Both the position numbers and the translations under genes were made by a program. From Haemophilus sp. C1 (GTDB lineage: Bacteria > Pseudomonadota > Gammaproteobacteria > Enterobacterales > Pasteurellaceae), in NCBI RefSeq assembly GCF_001276515.1, contig NZ_LDVZ01000001.1:100797-164796 (forward strand): a stretch of 64,000 nucleotides of DNA. The letters are read 5' to 3'. Position 1 is the first letter of the stretch. Each line of letters opens with the position of its first letter. Of the stretch, positions 1-8,827 are shown in pieces. The notes beneath the pieces are model-generated. The model was not told the origin of the DNA, did not search any database, and worked only from the letters and a program-made list of their open reading frames with translations.

Positions 1-525
1 GCAAAGTTCTTGTACCCGTAAATGCGGGTTATCACCAAAGTAGGCACGGCTTACTTCTGGGATTTCATACCCCTTTTCTTCTAACCATTCTTTATAACGA
101 TTAGAATGTGTTGGTGGTTGGTTGAAGACTAAATTTTTATATACTCCACTACCGGGATAGCCATAACCATCAAAGTTATGGCCTTTAATCCCGTAATCTT
201 CGGGTACGGATTTCGTGCCTACGTGCCATTTCCCTACAACATAAGTGTTATAGCCAGCCAATTTACCGATATTCGGTTTTTCTTGGCTAATTTCACCTGT
301 ACCGCCTTTTTCCCCATTTTTAATAATGCCGTGAGAAGACGGCATTAATCCGGTAAAAAGTGAAGTGCGTGCAGGACCGCAAACAGACGCTGGAGTGAAG
401 GCGTTATTAAAGCGAACGCCATCTTTTGCCAAACGATCTAAATTCGGGGTTTTTACAATTTGGTGACCATAAGGCCCCAACATATCTTTACGAATTTGAT
501 CCAGTAGAATATAAATAATGTTCAT
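1..525 (-). CDS. Sulfatase family protein, N-terminal part (cut by window edge)
   Basis: This is the first ~175 residues of an alkaline-phosphatase-superfamily sulfatase; the rest lies beyond the left edge. The signature C-G-P-A-R at residues 49-53 matches CxPxR, whose cysteine is converted to formylglycine in active type I sulfatases. Further on come a lysine-tryptophan-histidine (GKWH) motif and a GHNFDGYGY stretch, typical of the family. No signal peptide is visible, so it is probably cytoplasmic. The start codon overlaps the stop of the upstream symporter gene (TAATG), implying translational coupling in a two-gene operon. E. coli has the same pairing (yidJ sulfatase with yidK symporter), which suggests uptake and desulfation of a sulfated sugar or related compound. 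The substrate is unknown. One of the usual paired aspartates near residue 9 is replaced by glutamine, which may be family variation. Confidence 0.85.
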   Translation of the reverse strand, partial: MNIIYILLDQIRKDMLGPYGHQIVKTPNLDRLAKDGVRFNNAFTPASVCGPARTSLFTGLMPSSHGIIKNGEKGGTGEISQEKPNIGKLAGYNTYVVGKWHVGTKSVPEDYGIKGHNFDGYGYPGSGVYKNLVFNQPPTHSNRYKEWLEEKGYEIPEVSRAYFGDNPHLRVQELC

Positions 526-2204
526 TATTTAGCCTCTTTATCTCGTACAACAAATAACACGATAATTTGTAACACCGCCCATACGCCAAGCACCATTGAT
601 GGATTGCCGGATTCTGATGCCATACCAAGTGGTGAAAGGAAAGTGTAAAGCGCAAGTAAACCTAAGATTAAAGACACGCTGGTTACTTTTAAGTATTTCC
701 AGTTAGTTAAATCTACGTTACCTAAGTTTTCTTTGTTTTCAATGTAAGGTTCACGGCGTAAGAATTGTCCTAAGATGAGCATTAATACGACATCAAATAC
801 GAATAATCCTCCCATAACATAAACAAAGTTGATTTTGACATTAAACACCCAAACGATGCAGAAGTACAAGATAACGTGAGTAAGTAAAGCAATACGTGCC
901 GCTTTGCCAGATACAGTTTTGTTAAACATACCTACGGCAAATAAAGCAACTATTGGAATATTCACAAATCCTGCGAAACGTTTAGTGATTAAGAAAATAC
1001 CATCTGTACCAAACATGAGTAACGGAGCGAAAATCATAGTGACAATTGCCATAATGGTAGAAACTTTTTTCGCGTAAGAAATTAATTCTTCTTCTGACCG
1101 CACTTTTTTGCTGATAGAAGGTAATAAATCTTTACAGTAAATGGTTGCTGCTGAATTTAAGAATGAGTTAAAGGTACTTAAAATTGCGCCAAATAATGCT
1201 GCAATAAAGAAACCTTGTAACCAAGTTGGTAATACTTTGTTTACTAATAATGGATAAGAGGCATCAATTGGATTTACGCCTTCACCTAAAATATGGAAAC
1301 TCAATAAACCTGGAAGGTTTAAAATAATCGGCAAAGTTAATAAGAATAATGCCGCAATCAAAATCCCTTTTTGACCAGATTTTAAGTCTTTCGCACCTAA
1401 GCAACGTTGTACGATAGCTTGGTTGGTTGTCCAATAGAAAAAGTGAACAACCATAATCCCTGTGAAAATAGTTGGCCAAGGTGTGGCATCTGTTTCGCTA
1501 CCAATCGCATTCCATTTTTCAATGTGCGTTGTTGTGATTGTGTGTAAACCTTCGGAGAAACTGCCATCGCCTAAATACATCAAGGCAAAGAATGGGACAA
1601 GCAATGCGCCAATGACTAAAATCACCGCATTGATCGTGTCTGATACCGCCACTGCTTTCAAACCACCAAAAATCGCATAAATAGCCCCTACAACACCAAT
1701 GGCAATAACCGTGTAAGTTATGGCTGCCCCATAGCTTAAGCCAAATGCAGTTTCTAAGTTAAAGATTTTATTGAAGGCGATTGCACCAGTGTAAAGTGCG
1801 GTTGGAATTACGATGAAAAGATAAAATACCAAGAATAATGCTGACATAATCAAACGTGTTTGACGGTCAAAACGGCTTTCAAAAAACTCTGGCACAGTGG
1901 TGTAACCGTTACGCAAATATTTCGGCAGCATATAAAGCGCCAAGAAACAAAGCGGAATAACCGTTGGAACTGTCCAAGCAATCACGGAGAAATTGCCTTT
2001 ATAGGACACCGCATTGACACCGATAAGTTGTTCCGTTGAAAGCGATGTGAGTACCATTGAGCAACCAATCACCAAACCGCTTAATCCACGACCTGCCAAA
2101 AAATATCCTTTTGAAGATTTTAAATCATCCCCTTTTGTTTTTAACCAAGAAATATAAGCAACCACACCGGTTACAATGAGGAAGCTGAGTATCGTCATGA
2201 GCAT
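525..2204 (-). CDS. Sodium:solute symporter (SSS/SLC5 family, YidK-like)
   Basis: A 559-residue inner-membrane transporter with about 14 hydrophobic segments along its whole length, the expected size for the sodium/glucose symporter family. The N-terminal segment leads into a GRGLSG motif and a helix with SLSTEQLIG, typical of the first two helices of SLC5 carriers. It probably couples sodium entry to uptake of a sugar or sugar derivative. The start is supported by a strong GGAGGA ribosome binding site six bases upstream. The next gene is a sulfatase overlapping its stop codon, as in the E. coli yidK-yidJ pair, so the substrate is plausibly a sulfated glycan fragment (inference). A perfect CRP-type palindrome about 85 bases upstream suggests catabolite control. 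Confidence 0.88.
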   Translation of the reverse strand: MLMTILSFLIVTGVVAYISWLKTKGDDLKSSKGYFLAGRGLSGLVIGCSMVLTSLSTEQLIGVNAVSYKGNFSVIAWTVPTVIPLCFLALYMLPKYLRNGYTTVPEFFESRFDRQTRLIMSALFLVFYLFIVIPTALYTGAIAFNKIFNLETAFGLSYGAAITYTVIAIGVVGAIYAIFGGLKAVAVSDTINAVILVIGALLVPFFALMYLGDGSFSEGLHTITTTHIEKWNAIGSETDATPWPTIFTGIMVVHFFYWTTNQAIVQRCLGAKDLKSGQKGILIAALFLLTLPIILNLPGLLSFHILGEGVNPIDASYPLLVNKVLPTWLQGFFIAALFGAILSTFNSFLNSAATIYCKDLLPSISKKVRSEEELISYAKKVSTIMAIVTMIFAPLLMFGTDGIFLITKRFAGFVNIPIVALFAVGMFNKTVSGKAARIALLTHVILYFCIVWVFNVKINFVYVMGGLFVFDVVLMLILGQFLRREPYIENKENLGNVDLTNWKYLKVTSVSLILGLLALYTFLSPLGMASESGNPSMVLGVWAVLQIIVLFVVRDKEAK

Positions 2205-2288
2205 ATGTTGTCCTCCCTATATCGATCAACATAGCGTAAAGATAATATAACGCTCTCTAAAGAGTTATGATAATTGTCATATTAAGAT

Positions 2289-2304
2289 TGTGAGGTGGAT
2301 CACA
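2289..2304 (-). promoter_or_regulatory. CRP binding site upstream of the symporter-sulfatase operon
   Basis: The 16 bases read TGTGA-GGTGGA-TCACA, an exact match to the CRP consensus half-sites with a 6-base spacer. A TATATT-like -10 box lies at 2243-2248 on the minus strand. That puts the start of transcription near 2235 and the centre of the site about 61 bases upstream, the classical class I position. The transcription start is inferred, not observed. Confidence 0.8.
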
Positions 2305-2398
2305 GAAATAATAATTGAAGATAAATTCAATGGTTTTTATCTTCTGGCAGTTAAAAAAATGTGGTCAAAAAAACCATAAAATTATGACTGCACTTTGA

Positions 2399-4449
2399 TT
2401 AGAATCCTATTCGTCTTGTTGTTGCAGAAAACGCTGGTTTCACTTCACATTCACCTTGTAATGCGTTCAGCCAATCTTGAACCTTTTGAAAAGGGGAAAA
2501 TTGGTGACGACGAGCCACCGCAGCAAAATCACCAGGTGTCAGCAAATTAAGCGATTCAATCTGACTTAAATCCTCTTCTGATAACAACGGCAACCCTAAA
2601 ATTTCCGCTTGTTGTTTAGCAAAATCTAAACGTTGTTTGAGCGTTAAATAATCAAACTTCAATTTTAAATCAAAACGGCGTAAGTCTGCTGGATCAAGCA
2701 CCTCAATTAGATTTGTTGATACCACCATCAGCCCTTCAAAGCGTTCAATTTGTGTCAACATTTCATTCACTTGTGAACGCTCCCAGCTTCGATTTGCACC
2801 CTCTCGAGAAAATAAGAACGTATCCACTTCATCTAACACCAATAACGCATTATCAGCTTTCGCTTGTTCAAAGGCTTGAGCAATATTTTGTTCTGTCCCG
2901 CCCACATAAGGATTAAGTAAATCTGAGCCTTGTTTTAACAACAGAGGCATATCCAACTGTTCTGCAAGCCATGCTGCCCAAGCAGTTTTTCCTGTTCCCA
3001 GCGGGCCATAGCAACAAATTCGCCCTTTTTCGACCGTTTTAACCCTTCACTAATACGATGAATATTGTCATTACAAGCCACATAATCCAAGTTATAGTCG
3101 GCTTTGCCTAAAACAAGCGGTTCGATTTTCGGTTTATTTTGCGATTTTAATGTTTGATTAAACATCATGAGCAACGTCTCCGCAAAATTTGATGTATTGA
3201 GTTCCTTTGCCACCCGAATTGTGCGACTTAAAATCGCCGGCGTTAATGACCGCACTTTAGCAAAATGCTGTACATAGGCTGGACTTAATTTTCCCTCAGT
3301 CAGTTGCGTAATCAGTGCCGACTTATTTTTTAACGGTAAATCTGGCATTTCTAAAATAAGATCAAAGCGGCGTAAAAAAGCAGGATCTATGCCAGAAACC
3401 GAATTCGATAACCAAATCATCGGCACGTTATTATTCTCCAGTAACTGATTTGTCCATGCTTTATTTTTTTGTGCAACAGAACGCTCCATGAGCGAGCCGT
3501 TAAACACATCTTCAATTTCATCAAAAATTAAAAGCGCCTGCTTCCCGTTCAATAACGTTTGAGCAAGACGGCTGTAATTCAGGCGTTGCTCTGCCTTCAC
3601 AACATCTCCGTCAGAATCCATATAAGTAATGTTATACACCGAAATCCCTAATGCCTGTGCAAGCAACCCAGCAAATTCGGTTTTACTGGTGTCCGGCACA
3701 CCATAAATTAAAAGATTCACGCCTTTCCGATAATGTTTTAGTGCCTGTTGCAAATAGGTCAACATCATCTCTTTCATGCCGGCAATATGGGTAAAATCAT
3801 CCAGTTGCAAACTTGGCACTTGAGCGGCTTCCGTACAAGATTTTAATAGGACGTTTTCGTTTAATGGTTGTGTCACAAATTCATCAAAATCTAAGGTTTC
3901 GCCCCAATCTAAATAATCATGCACACTATCGGGACGATAATCGCGATCAATCAGGCCATAAGCATCGAGTTTACCGCCTTTCTTTAAGGCAGATAGAATC
4001 TGATTTTTCGGTTGTTTAAGTAAATCCGCCATGATCGCCGCCGTTCTTTGTAAATCCGATTTCGGCAAGTAGCCAAACAAATCTCGCATAGCTCCTTCAC
4101 TGCGTAAATGCATGGCAAAGCGGAGAAGTTCCTGTTCAACGGGATTCAGTTGCAAAAATTCTGCCAACGTTGCCAAATTTTCATACGCCTGTTTCCATAA
4201 CTCCGGTAAAAGTGCGGTGGATTTTTGAAGTGTTTTATAACGCGCTTTTAAAAGCTGACGAGCAACTGCGCGTAAATTTTTATCATTCTCTAATTCTTCT
4301 GGCAGTCCAAACGCACTAGCAATTTCATCGCTTCGCCAACTACTCTCCCGAAATACTTCGGAAAAACCTTTATGCTCAAATAAAATTTTGAGCATCATAT
4401 TTTCAGTATAAGAAGACACTGTTGGTAGATTTAATTTATATTCGGACAT
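2399..4449 (-). pseudogene. Tandem AAA-family ATPase, disrupted by a frameshift
   Basis: Two consecutive reading frames (2935-4449 and 2399-2956) make one protein of about 685 residues with two AAA ATPase modules. The first frame runs to about 3040 in meaningful sequence, then reads nonsense and ends in ICLCC. In the other frame the DNA encodes GRICCYGPLGTGKT, an intact Walker A motif, and leads directly into the second ORF, whose Walker B is LLVLDEVDTF. A single missing A in the run at 3037-3040 would explain the break. The first module (~residues 240-400) has Walker B LLIFDEIEDVF, but its Walker A reads GVPDTSKT, with both glycines of the usual GxPGTGKT replaced. The gene lies last in the island's leftward direction and has its own promoter and operator. 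It could be a real pseudogene or a sequencing error. The function of the intact protein is unknown; a remodelling ATPase in a stress or defence system is inferred. Confidence 0.75.
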
Positions 4450-4451
4450 AA

Positions 4452-4486
4452 AAAATACTCCTTACTGGGTTAGTAAGGAGTATTTT
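4452..4486 (-). terminator. Perfect 15-bp hairpin between nuclease and AAA genes
   Basis: Arms at 4452-4466 and 4472-4486 are perfectly complementary around a 5-base loop, and on the minus strand the 3' arm runs into six Ts. It looks like an intrinsic terminator for the nuclease operon. Unusually, it also contains the putative -10 box (4482-4487) and the GGAG ribosome binding site of the AAA gene, whose ATG follows the T run directly. Confidence 0.6.
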
Positions 4487-4497
4487 AGTGAGAGGTG

Positions 4498-4512
4498 CGA
4501 CAAAAGGTGTCG
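4498..4512 (-). promoter_or_regulatory. Island operator 1 (CGACA-N5-TGTCG) for the AAA gene
   Basis: A perfect 5-bp inverted repeat with a 5-base spacer, ten bases upstream of a TAAAAT -10 box (4482-4487, minus strand) for the AAA gene. The same palindrome occurs at 7649-7663 and 10476-10490 with the same spacing to a -10 box. The position covers where a -35 box would lie, so it is probably a regulator-binding site, most likely for the WYL protein of the island. Confidence 0.65.
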
Positions 4513-5748
4513 TTAGAATTTTTTAATATTCAGCTTTTTTATTTTATCTAGATTGTCTGTAATGGTATCTAATAAGGGTTTCCATAACTCAAAAATTTGT
4601 TCAGCTAATTCTCCATTAGGAATTTTTTTTAGAATTTCTGAATCCCAATTTATCAACTGACCATCTAGCCATCGCCACATAACCCAAAACCTTGTATATT
4701 TAAAACGAGTTCTTAGTTTGGCTTTATCAAAAATATTCCATATTAGATCATATAACTCCTCATTTTCATCTTTATGACAATACACTCCATAATACCCATC
4801 TCTCAAATCAGCTGTATCAAATTCAATGCCAACTCCCCAAGATGTATCGCCTTGATCTATAAAAATACCAAAATATTTAGCATCAATATCACCATTAGAG
4901 TTACATTTCCACCCATAATCTTTTAGTTTATTGTAATTAGATTCAAATCTAGTCTGTAATTGTTCTACCAACATAGTCATTAATTTTTCATAAAGTTGTT
5001 CACGTGAAGCAATAACATTTAATGCAGAATATAAAACATCATTATTTTTCATTAAATAATTAACCAATTCATTATTAGTTTCAGTATTTCCCATAAGTTC
5101 CTCACTCAAAAATTTCTTTAAATCCTGAATAAATTGTTTAACTGCTGGTGCTATAATTAATGTGTTATCTAGCCAATCAAGCAAATCCTTAGCTGACAGT
5201 AATATAGCTTTTTTCGCGCTAATCAGATCTTCCCATTCATTTTTTCGAATGGAGTTTTCAGAAGGAGGTTCCTTAAAAACTGGAAGATAAATTAGACAGT
5301 ATTCAACTTCTCTATATCCCTCCAAATCATCTCGATAATCTTTTAACTGTTCTTCTTGGTCACTGGCAAATCTCAACTTATTTTCAATTGAAACGATCCA
5401 ACGACGTTTATTATTTAAAAATCCCTCAATAAAAATATCATGACGACGATTTTTACTTGTAGTTTTTTCAACACACACCTGAATATTGTCGTATGCTAGG
5501 AAGTTATGTTTTTCAATATACTTCAGAAAACTATTTAAAAACAAATCCCCTTGCCCATGAGCTTCTTTAGGATCTAGCAAAAAGGCAAGAATTTTTGATA
5601 ACCCCATCTCATCCGTTCTCATAAACTGAAACGGATTAAAACGATTCGAGTCGTATAGTTCAGTTTTTTCACGTTGTAATCTAAAATTTTCTATCACTTG
5701 ATTGATAGAAATTAAGGAATCAACAAATTGGTTAATATTACTTGCCAT
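4513..5748 (-). CDS. PD-(D/E)XK nuclease superfamily protein
   Basis: 411 residues. The N-terminal half carries the pattern of the PDDEXK_4-type nuclease family: an aspartate in RRHDIFIEG (~residue 105), then VSIENK (~residues 123-128) providing the E-x-K pair, then FASDQEEQLKDY, the glutamine-containing helix that follows the core in this family. The C-terminal half is rich in tryptophan and charged residues and I do not recognise it. Such proteins cut DNA or RNA and are common in defence islands, but no target can be read from the sequence. The gene follows the PP2C gene by 18 bases and should be in its operon. It is more AT-rich than its neighbours and contains no uptake signal core, both hints of recent acquisition. 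Confidence 0.75.
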   Translation of the reverse strand: MASNINQFVDSLISINQVIENFRLQREKTELYDSNRFNPFQFMRTDEMGLSKILAFLLDPKEAHGQGDLFLNSFLKYIEKHNFLAYDNIQVCVEKTTSKNRRHDIFIEGFLNNKRRWIVSIENKLRFASDQEEQLKDYRDDLEGYREVEYCLIYLPVFKEPPSENSIRKNEWEDLISAKKAILLSAKDLLDWLDNTLIIAPAVKQFIQDLKKFLSEELMGNTETNNELVNYLMKNNDVLYSALNVIASREQLYEKLMTMLVEQLQTRFESNYNKLKDYGWKCNSNGDIDAKYFGIFIDQGDTSWGVGIEFDTADLRDGYYGVYCHKDENEELYDLIWNIFDKAKLRTRFKYTRFWVMWRWLDGQLINWDSEILKKIPNGELAEQIFELWKPLLDTITDNLDKIKKLNIKKF

Positions 5749-5766
5749 AGAGGCTCCTTAGGTTAA

Positions 5767-6519
5767 TTAAAACTCGCAAATTATAACAGACAAATCATCG
5801 TAAAACCCTTGTTTCGCAATTAATTTACGACACACCGTCAATCTTGATTTATCATTATCATATTGTTTCCAAATCTTTTCTCTTACTTCAGCAGAAAGTC
5901 CATCTGTTAATCCATCAGAACAAAGTAATAAACTTTCCCCTTTTTGAATTTCAATTTCTTGATAAAAAATTTTATCTTGGAATTCGGAATAATCGGCGAC
6001 TAAACAAGAAGAAACACCGCCATAAATCGTGGCAAAGTCTTCTTCTTTTTTATCGGGAAAATCCGCCAATAATTCAGACAGAATAGAATGATCTTGGGTA
6101 ATTTGTTGCCATTTACCTTGGGCGTCAATTAAATAAGCACGGCTATCGCCTACGCTGAGAATTTTGGCTTTACGGGTTATTTGCTCAATTTCAGCCGCCA
6201 CAAACGTGGTTGCTGAGCCGAAATAATCCTCCGCTAATTCTGCTGATAAACTGGATTGTAAATCGTAGATCGTTTGGCGACTTAGGCTTTCCATCTTGCT
6301 TAATAATTGCATTGCCAACCTGCTCGCTTTTTCAGGTCGGAGGCTATTGGAAATACCATCTGCCACGCCCACAATAAAGTGCGGTCGGGTTTCAAGACGT
6401 TTTTCAGCTGTTTTGAGTTTATATTGAAACACCGCCTCGCCATTAAAAAGGGCATCTTGGTTGTGTCGCTTGTTGCTACCAATTTGTTGGCAGAAGGTAA
6501 TTTCGCAAAAGTTTTCCAT
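5767..6519 (-). CDS. PP2C-family serine/threonine protein phosphatase
   Basis: 250 residues, close to the minimal size of bacterial PP2C phosphatases. Motifs in order are HNQDALF near residue 20, GVADGISNS near residue 50 (metal-binding aspartate), ILSVGDSRAYLI near residue 120, LLCSDGLTDGLS near residue 200 and a C-terminal YDDLSVII. These match the metal-coordinating aspartates of PPM phosphatases. There is no signal peptide or membrane segment, so it is cytoplasmic. Its start overlaps the stop of the upstream sirtuin gene (TAATG), so the two are translationally coupled. No partner kinase is visible in the island, so its substrate could be a neighbouring protein or something other than a phosphoprotein. 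Confidence 0.88.
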   Translation of the reverse strand: MENFCEITFCQQIGSNKRHNQDALFNGEAVFQYKLKTAEKRLETRPHFIVGVADGISNSLRPEKASRLAMQLLSKMESLSRQTIYDLQSSLSAELAEDYFGSATTFVAAEIEQITRKAKILSVGDSRAYLIDAQGKWQQITQDHSILSELLADFPDKKEEDFATIYGGVSSCLVADYSEFQDKIFYQEIEIQKGESLLLCSDGLTDGLSAEVREKIWKQYDNDKSRLTVCRKLIAKQGFYDDLSVIICEF

Positions 6520-7364
6520 TATTCAACCGCTTGTTGAGAAGGATTTAGAAGGCGATCAATCGCTTTTAGAGCCTCTAACGCCTTTATTTCTAGACTTAAA
6601 AAGTGCATTTTCGGCACGCCTGCATCTTGTGGGTTAATACGGATAAATCCGCCCTTTTTTGCTTTTGCCGTACGTTCAGAAAATCGACGCACAGTTGGAA
6701 TGGCTTTCCCTGCACCCAGTTCAATGACGACGAGATTTTGCACTTCTTTTAACCACGATTCTAACCGCACTTTTTTAAAATCCTGATATTGACTTGCATA
6801 ACTCCAATCATTAAACATTAGTACATTTTGACGAGCAAAGCCCCCACAATAAGGACAATGTGGTTTTTCACTGGTTAAACATAAGTTTTCATTATCCACG
6901 ACAGGTTGAAAACTTGATGCAGACCAACTTAATCCTCGACAATTATTGACACACTGAAGACGCTCCAAAGTACCGTGTACTTCATAAACGTGGCTATCAT
7001 CAAAACCAGCCTTTTGAAAATGCCCATCAACATTACTGGTAAAAACAAAATATCCGTGAGATTTAGCTTCCGCCCAGCGTTTTAAAATCTGATACCCTTC
7101 ATGAGGAATAGTATTTCGGTATTGAACTAATCGATGTCCATAAAACCAATAGGCAAGTTCCTGATTATGCTTATAAGCTAGTGGTGTCGCGATGTCTTCA
7201 AAAGATATATTATGTTCTTTAAACATAGGATAAGCATTCCAAAATCCACCAACGCTGCGGAAATCGGGCAGCCCAGAATCCACGCTCATACCCGCACCAG
7301 CTGTAATTAAAATGCCATCCGCTTTGCGAATAAGTTCTACTGCATAATTTAAATCATTTTTCAT
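6519..7364 (-). CDS. Sir2-family protein (sirtuin) with zinc ribbon
   Basis: 281 residues. The NAD-binding signature GAGMSVDSGLPDFRS is at about residues 23-37, SNVDGHF near 110 provides the nicotinamide-pocket Asn and Asp, and VHGTLE near 129 supplies the catalytic histidine. Four cysteines follow as two pairs (QCVNNC and CPYC), the usual zinc module. Sirtuins deacylate lysines using NAD+, while some bacterial defence Sir2 domains simply hydrolyse NAD+. The sequence alone does not decide between these, though an intact zinc ribbon favours a deacylase. The gene overlaps the FtsK-gamma-like gene upstream by four bases and is coupled to the PP2C gene downstream. It is clearly different from the second sirtuin of the island at 8828-9538. 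Confidence 0.88.
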   Translation of the reverse strand: MKNDLNYAVELIRKADGILITAGAGMSVDSGLPDFRSVGGFWNAYPMFKEHNISFEDIATPLAYKHNQELAYWFYGHRLVQYRNTIPHEGYQILKRWAEAKSHGYFVFTSNVDGHFQKAGFDDSHVYEVHGTLERLQCVNNCRGLSWSASSFQPVVDNENLCLTSEKPHCPYCGGFARQNVLMFNDWSYASQYQDFKKVRLESWLKEVQNLVVIELGAGKAIPTVRRFSERTAKAKKGGFIRINPQDAGVPKMHFLSLEIKALEALKAIDRLLNPSQQAVE

Positions 7365-7561
7365 AATACTTTTCTCTGTCCATTTTTCATTGGTGAAATA
7401 ATACCCGCTTGTTCCAACTGTTCTAAAATTTGTCCGGCTCGATTAAAACCCAACATAAATCTGCGTTGAATCATCGAGCAAGATGCAACTTTTTGTTGTT
7501 GCACAAATTTTTTTACATCCTCAAAAAGTGGATCTCTTGCCATAATTACTTTCATTGCCAT
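7361..7561 (-). CDS. Stand-alone FtsK gamma-domain-like winged helix protein
   Basis: Only 66 residues, almost all of it one domain resembling the C-terminal gamma domain of the DNA translocase FtsK/SpoIIIE. The family pattern is visible in DPLFEDVKKFV, QRRFMLGFNRAGQILEQLE and AGIISP. In FtsK this winged helix reads the polar KOPS sequences. Here the motor and membrane domains are missing and there is no sign of a larger gene upstream, so this is a free DNA-binding (or FtsK-mimicking) protein. It is the first gene of the FtsK-gamma/sirtuin/PP2C/nuclease operon and overlaps the sirtuin start by four bases. A second ATG two codons in is also possible. The role is unknown; it may guide the complex to DNA or regulate the operon. 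Confidence 0.75.
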   Translation of the reverse strand: MAMKVIMARDPLFEDVKKFVQQQKVASCSMIQRRFMLGFNRAGQILEQLEQAGIISPMKNGQRKVL

Positions 7562-7648
7562 TATTTGCTCCTTTTTCTTAATTAAAGGCTTGATAGATAT
7601 GTAAGAAGTAAAGAATTTCTCTTTGTGGAGAAATTATATGAAAGGAAG

Positions 7649-7663
7649 CGACAATTTGTGTCG
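7649..7663 (-). promoter_or_regulatory. Island operator 2 (CGACA-N5-TGTCG) for the FtsK-gamma/sirtuin/PP2C operon
   Basis: A perfect palindrome eleven bases upstream of a TATAAT -10 box (7632-7637, minus strand) serving the leftward operon that starts at 7561. It also lies upstream of the divergent Fic gene, but no -10 box stands at the matching distance on the plus strand, so control of that gene is uncertain. Confidence 0.7.
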
Positions 7664-7780
7664 TTTGCGAATGTTGAAAGCGGTTATTTTTAAAAGATCT
7701 TTTACAAATAAGATTATCCTTATTGCAATATGTATATTTATCTGGTTATATATACATGTAACTTTATTAAGGAAAAGAAT

Positions 7781-8779
7781 ATGAATCATCAAAATCAGAT
7801 TGAAATTTACCAAGCTCAAGATGGCACAACGCAAGTAGAAGTGAGATTTGAAAATGACACCGTTTGGCTTTCCCAGGGGCAGATGGCAATGTTATTTGGT
7901 AAAGATATTCGCACCATCAATGAGCACATTACCAATATATTTGATGACGAGGAACTTGAGAAAGAATCAACTATCCGGAAATTCCGGATAGTTCGCCAAG
8001 AAGGTAAACGCCAAGTCAATCGTGAAATTGAGCATTATGATTTAGATATGATTATCTCTGTTGGTTATAGAGTAAAATCTAAACAAGGCATTAGTTTCCG
8101 CCGTTGGGCAACTGCACGTTTAAAGGAATATCTGACTCAAGGCTATACCATTAACCAAAAACGTTTACAGCAAAATGCTCACGAATTAGAACAAGCACTT
8201 GCTCTTATTCAAAAAACGGCAAACTCATCAGAATTAACACTAGAAAGCGGTCATGGATTAGTGGATATTGTCAGCCGTTATACGCATGCCTTTTTATGGC
8301 TACAACAATATGATGAAGGTTTACTTACCGAACCAAAAACACAGCAAGGCGGTACATTACCGACTTATGTCGAGGCTTGTTCTGCACTAGCAGAGTTAAA
8401 ATTACAGCTGATGGCAAAAGGTGAAGCAAGTGATCTGTTTGGACGTGAACGAGATAACGGCTTATCTGCGATTTTAGGCAATTTAGATCAAAGTGTATTT
8501 GGTGAACCCGCTTATCCAAGCATTGAAGCAAAAGCGGCACATTTACTTTATTTTGTGGTTAAGAATCATCCTTTTTCAGATGGTAATAAACGAAGTGGCG
8601 CATTTTTATTTGTGGATTTCTTACATAGAAATGGACGTTTGTTTGATCATAATGGGCATCCGGTTATCAATGATACTGGGCTTGCAGCACTCACTTTATT
8701 AGTTGCAGAATCTGATCCGAAACAAAAAGAAACGCTTATTAGGCTTATTATGCATATGCTTAAGCAAGAGAAAAAATGA
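7781..8779 (+). CDS. RhuM-family protein with C-terminal Fic domain
   Basis: 332 residues. The N-terminal ~120 residues (IYQAQDGTTQVEVRFEND, then TVWLSQGQMAMLFG and a YDLDMIISVGYRVKS stretch) are typical of the RhuM family, first named as a Salmonella virulence protein. The C-terminal part contains HPFSDGNKRSG near residue 270, an exact Fic motif whose histidine normally drives AMP transfer or another nucleotide or phosphocholine transfer. The ATG at 7781 is preferred because AAGGAAAAG stands just before it; the frame continues 17 codons upstream without such a site. It is the only rightward gene of the island and contains no uptake signal. No small antitoxin gene is beside it. It may modify a host or phage protein, or act as a toxin restrained in cis. 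Confidence 0.85.
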   Translation: MNHQNQIEIYQAQDGTTQVEVRFENDTVWLSQGQMAMLFGKDIRTINEHITNIFDDEELEKESTIRKFRIVRQEGKRQVNREIEHYDLDMIISVGYRVKSKQGISFRRWATARLKEYLTQGYTINQKRLQQNAHELEQALALIQKTANSSELTLESGHGLVDIVSRYTHAFLWLQQYDEGLLTEPKTQQGGTLPTYVEACSALAELKLQLMAKGEASDLFGRERDNGLSAILGNLDQSVFGEPAYPSIEAKAAHLLYFVVKNHPFSDGNKRSGAFLFVDFLHRNGRLFDHNGHPVINDTGLAALTLLVAESDPKQKETLIRLIMHMLKQEKK

Positions 8780-8780
8780 T

Positions 8781-8804
8781 AAATATCGACCGAAGTCGCT
8801 ATTT
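8781..8804. terminator. Shared terminator between convergent Fic and sirtuin genes
   Basis: Arms 8781-8790 and 8795-8804 pair with one mismatch around a CGAA tetraloop and are flanked by AT-rich tracts. It lies between two convergent genes, so it probably ends transcription from both sides. Confidence 0.5.
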
Positions 8805-8827
8805 ATTTAAAAAGTGCGGGTGTTTTT

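Noticed and set aside
7649-7780. Operator 2 as a control site for the rightward Fic gene
   Set aside because: The palindrome is symmetric, but no -10 box occurs ten or eleven bases from it on the plus strand, and the Fic start is 117 bases away. I kept it as an operator for the leftward operon only.
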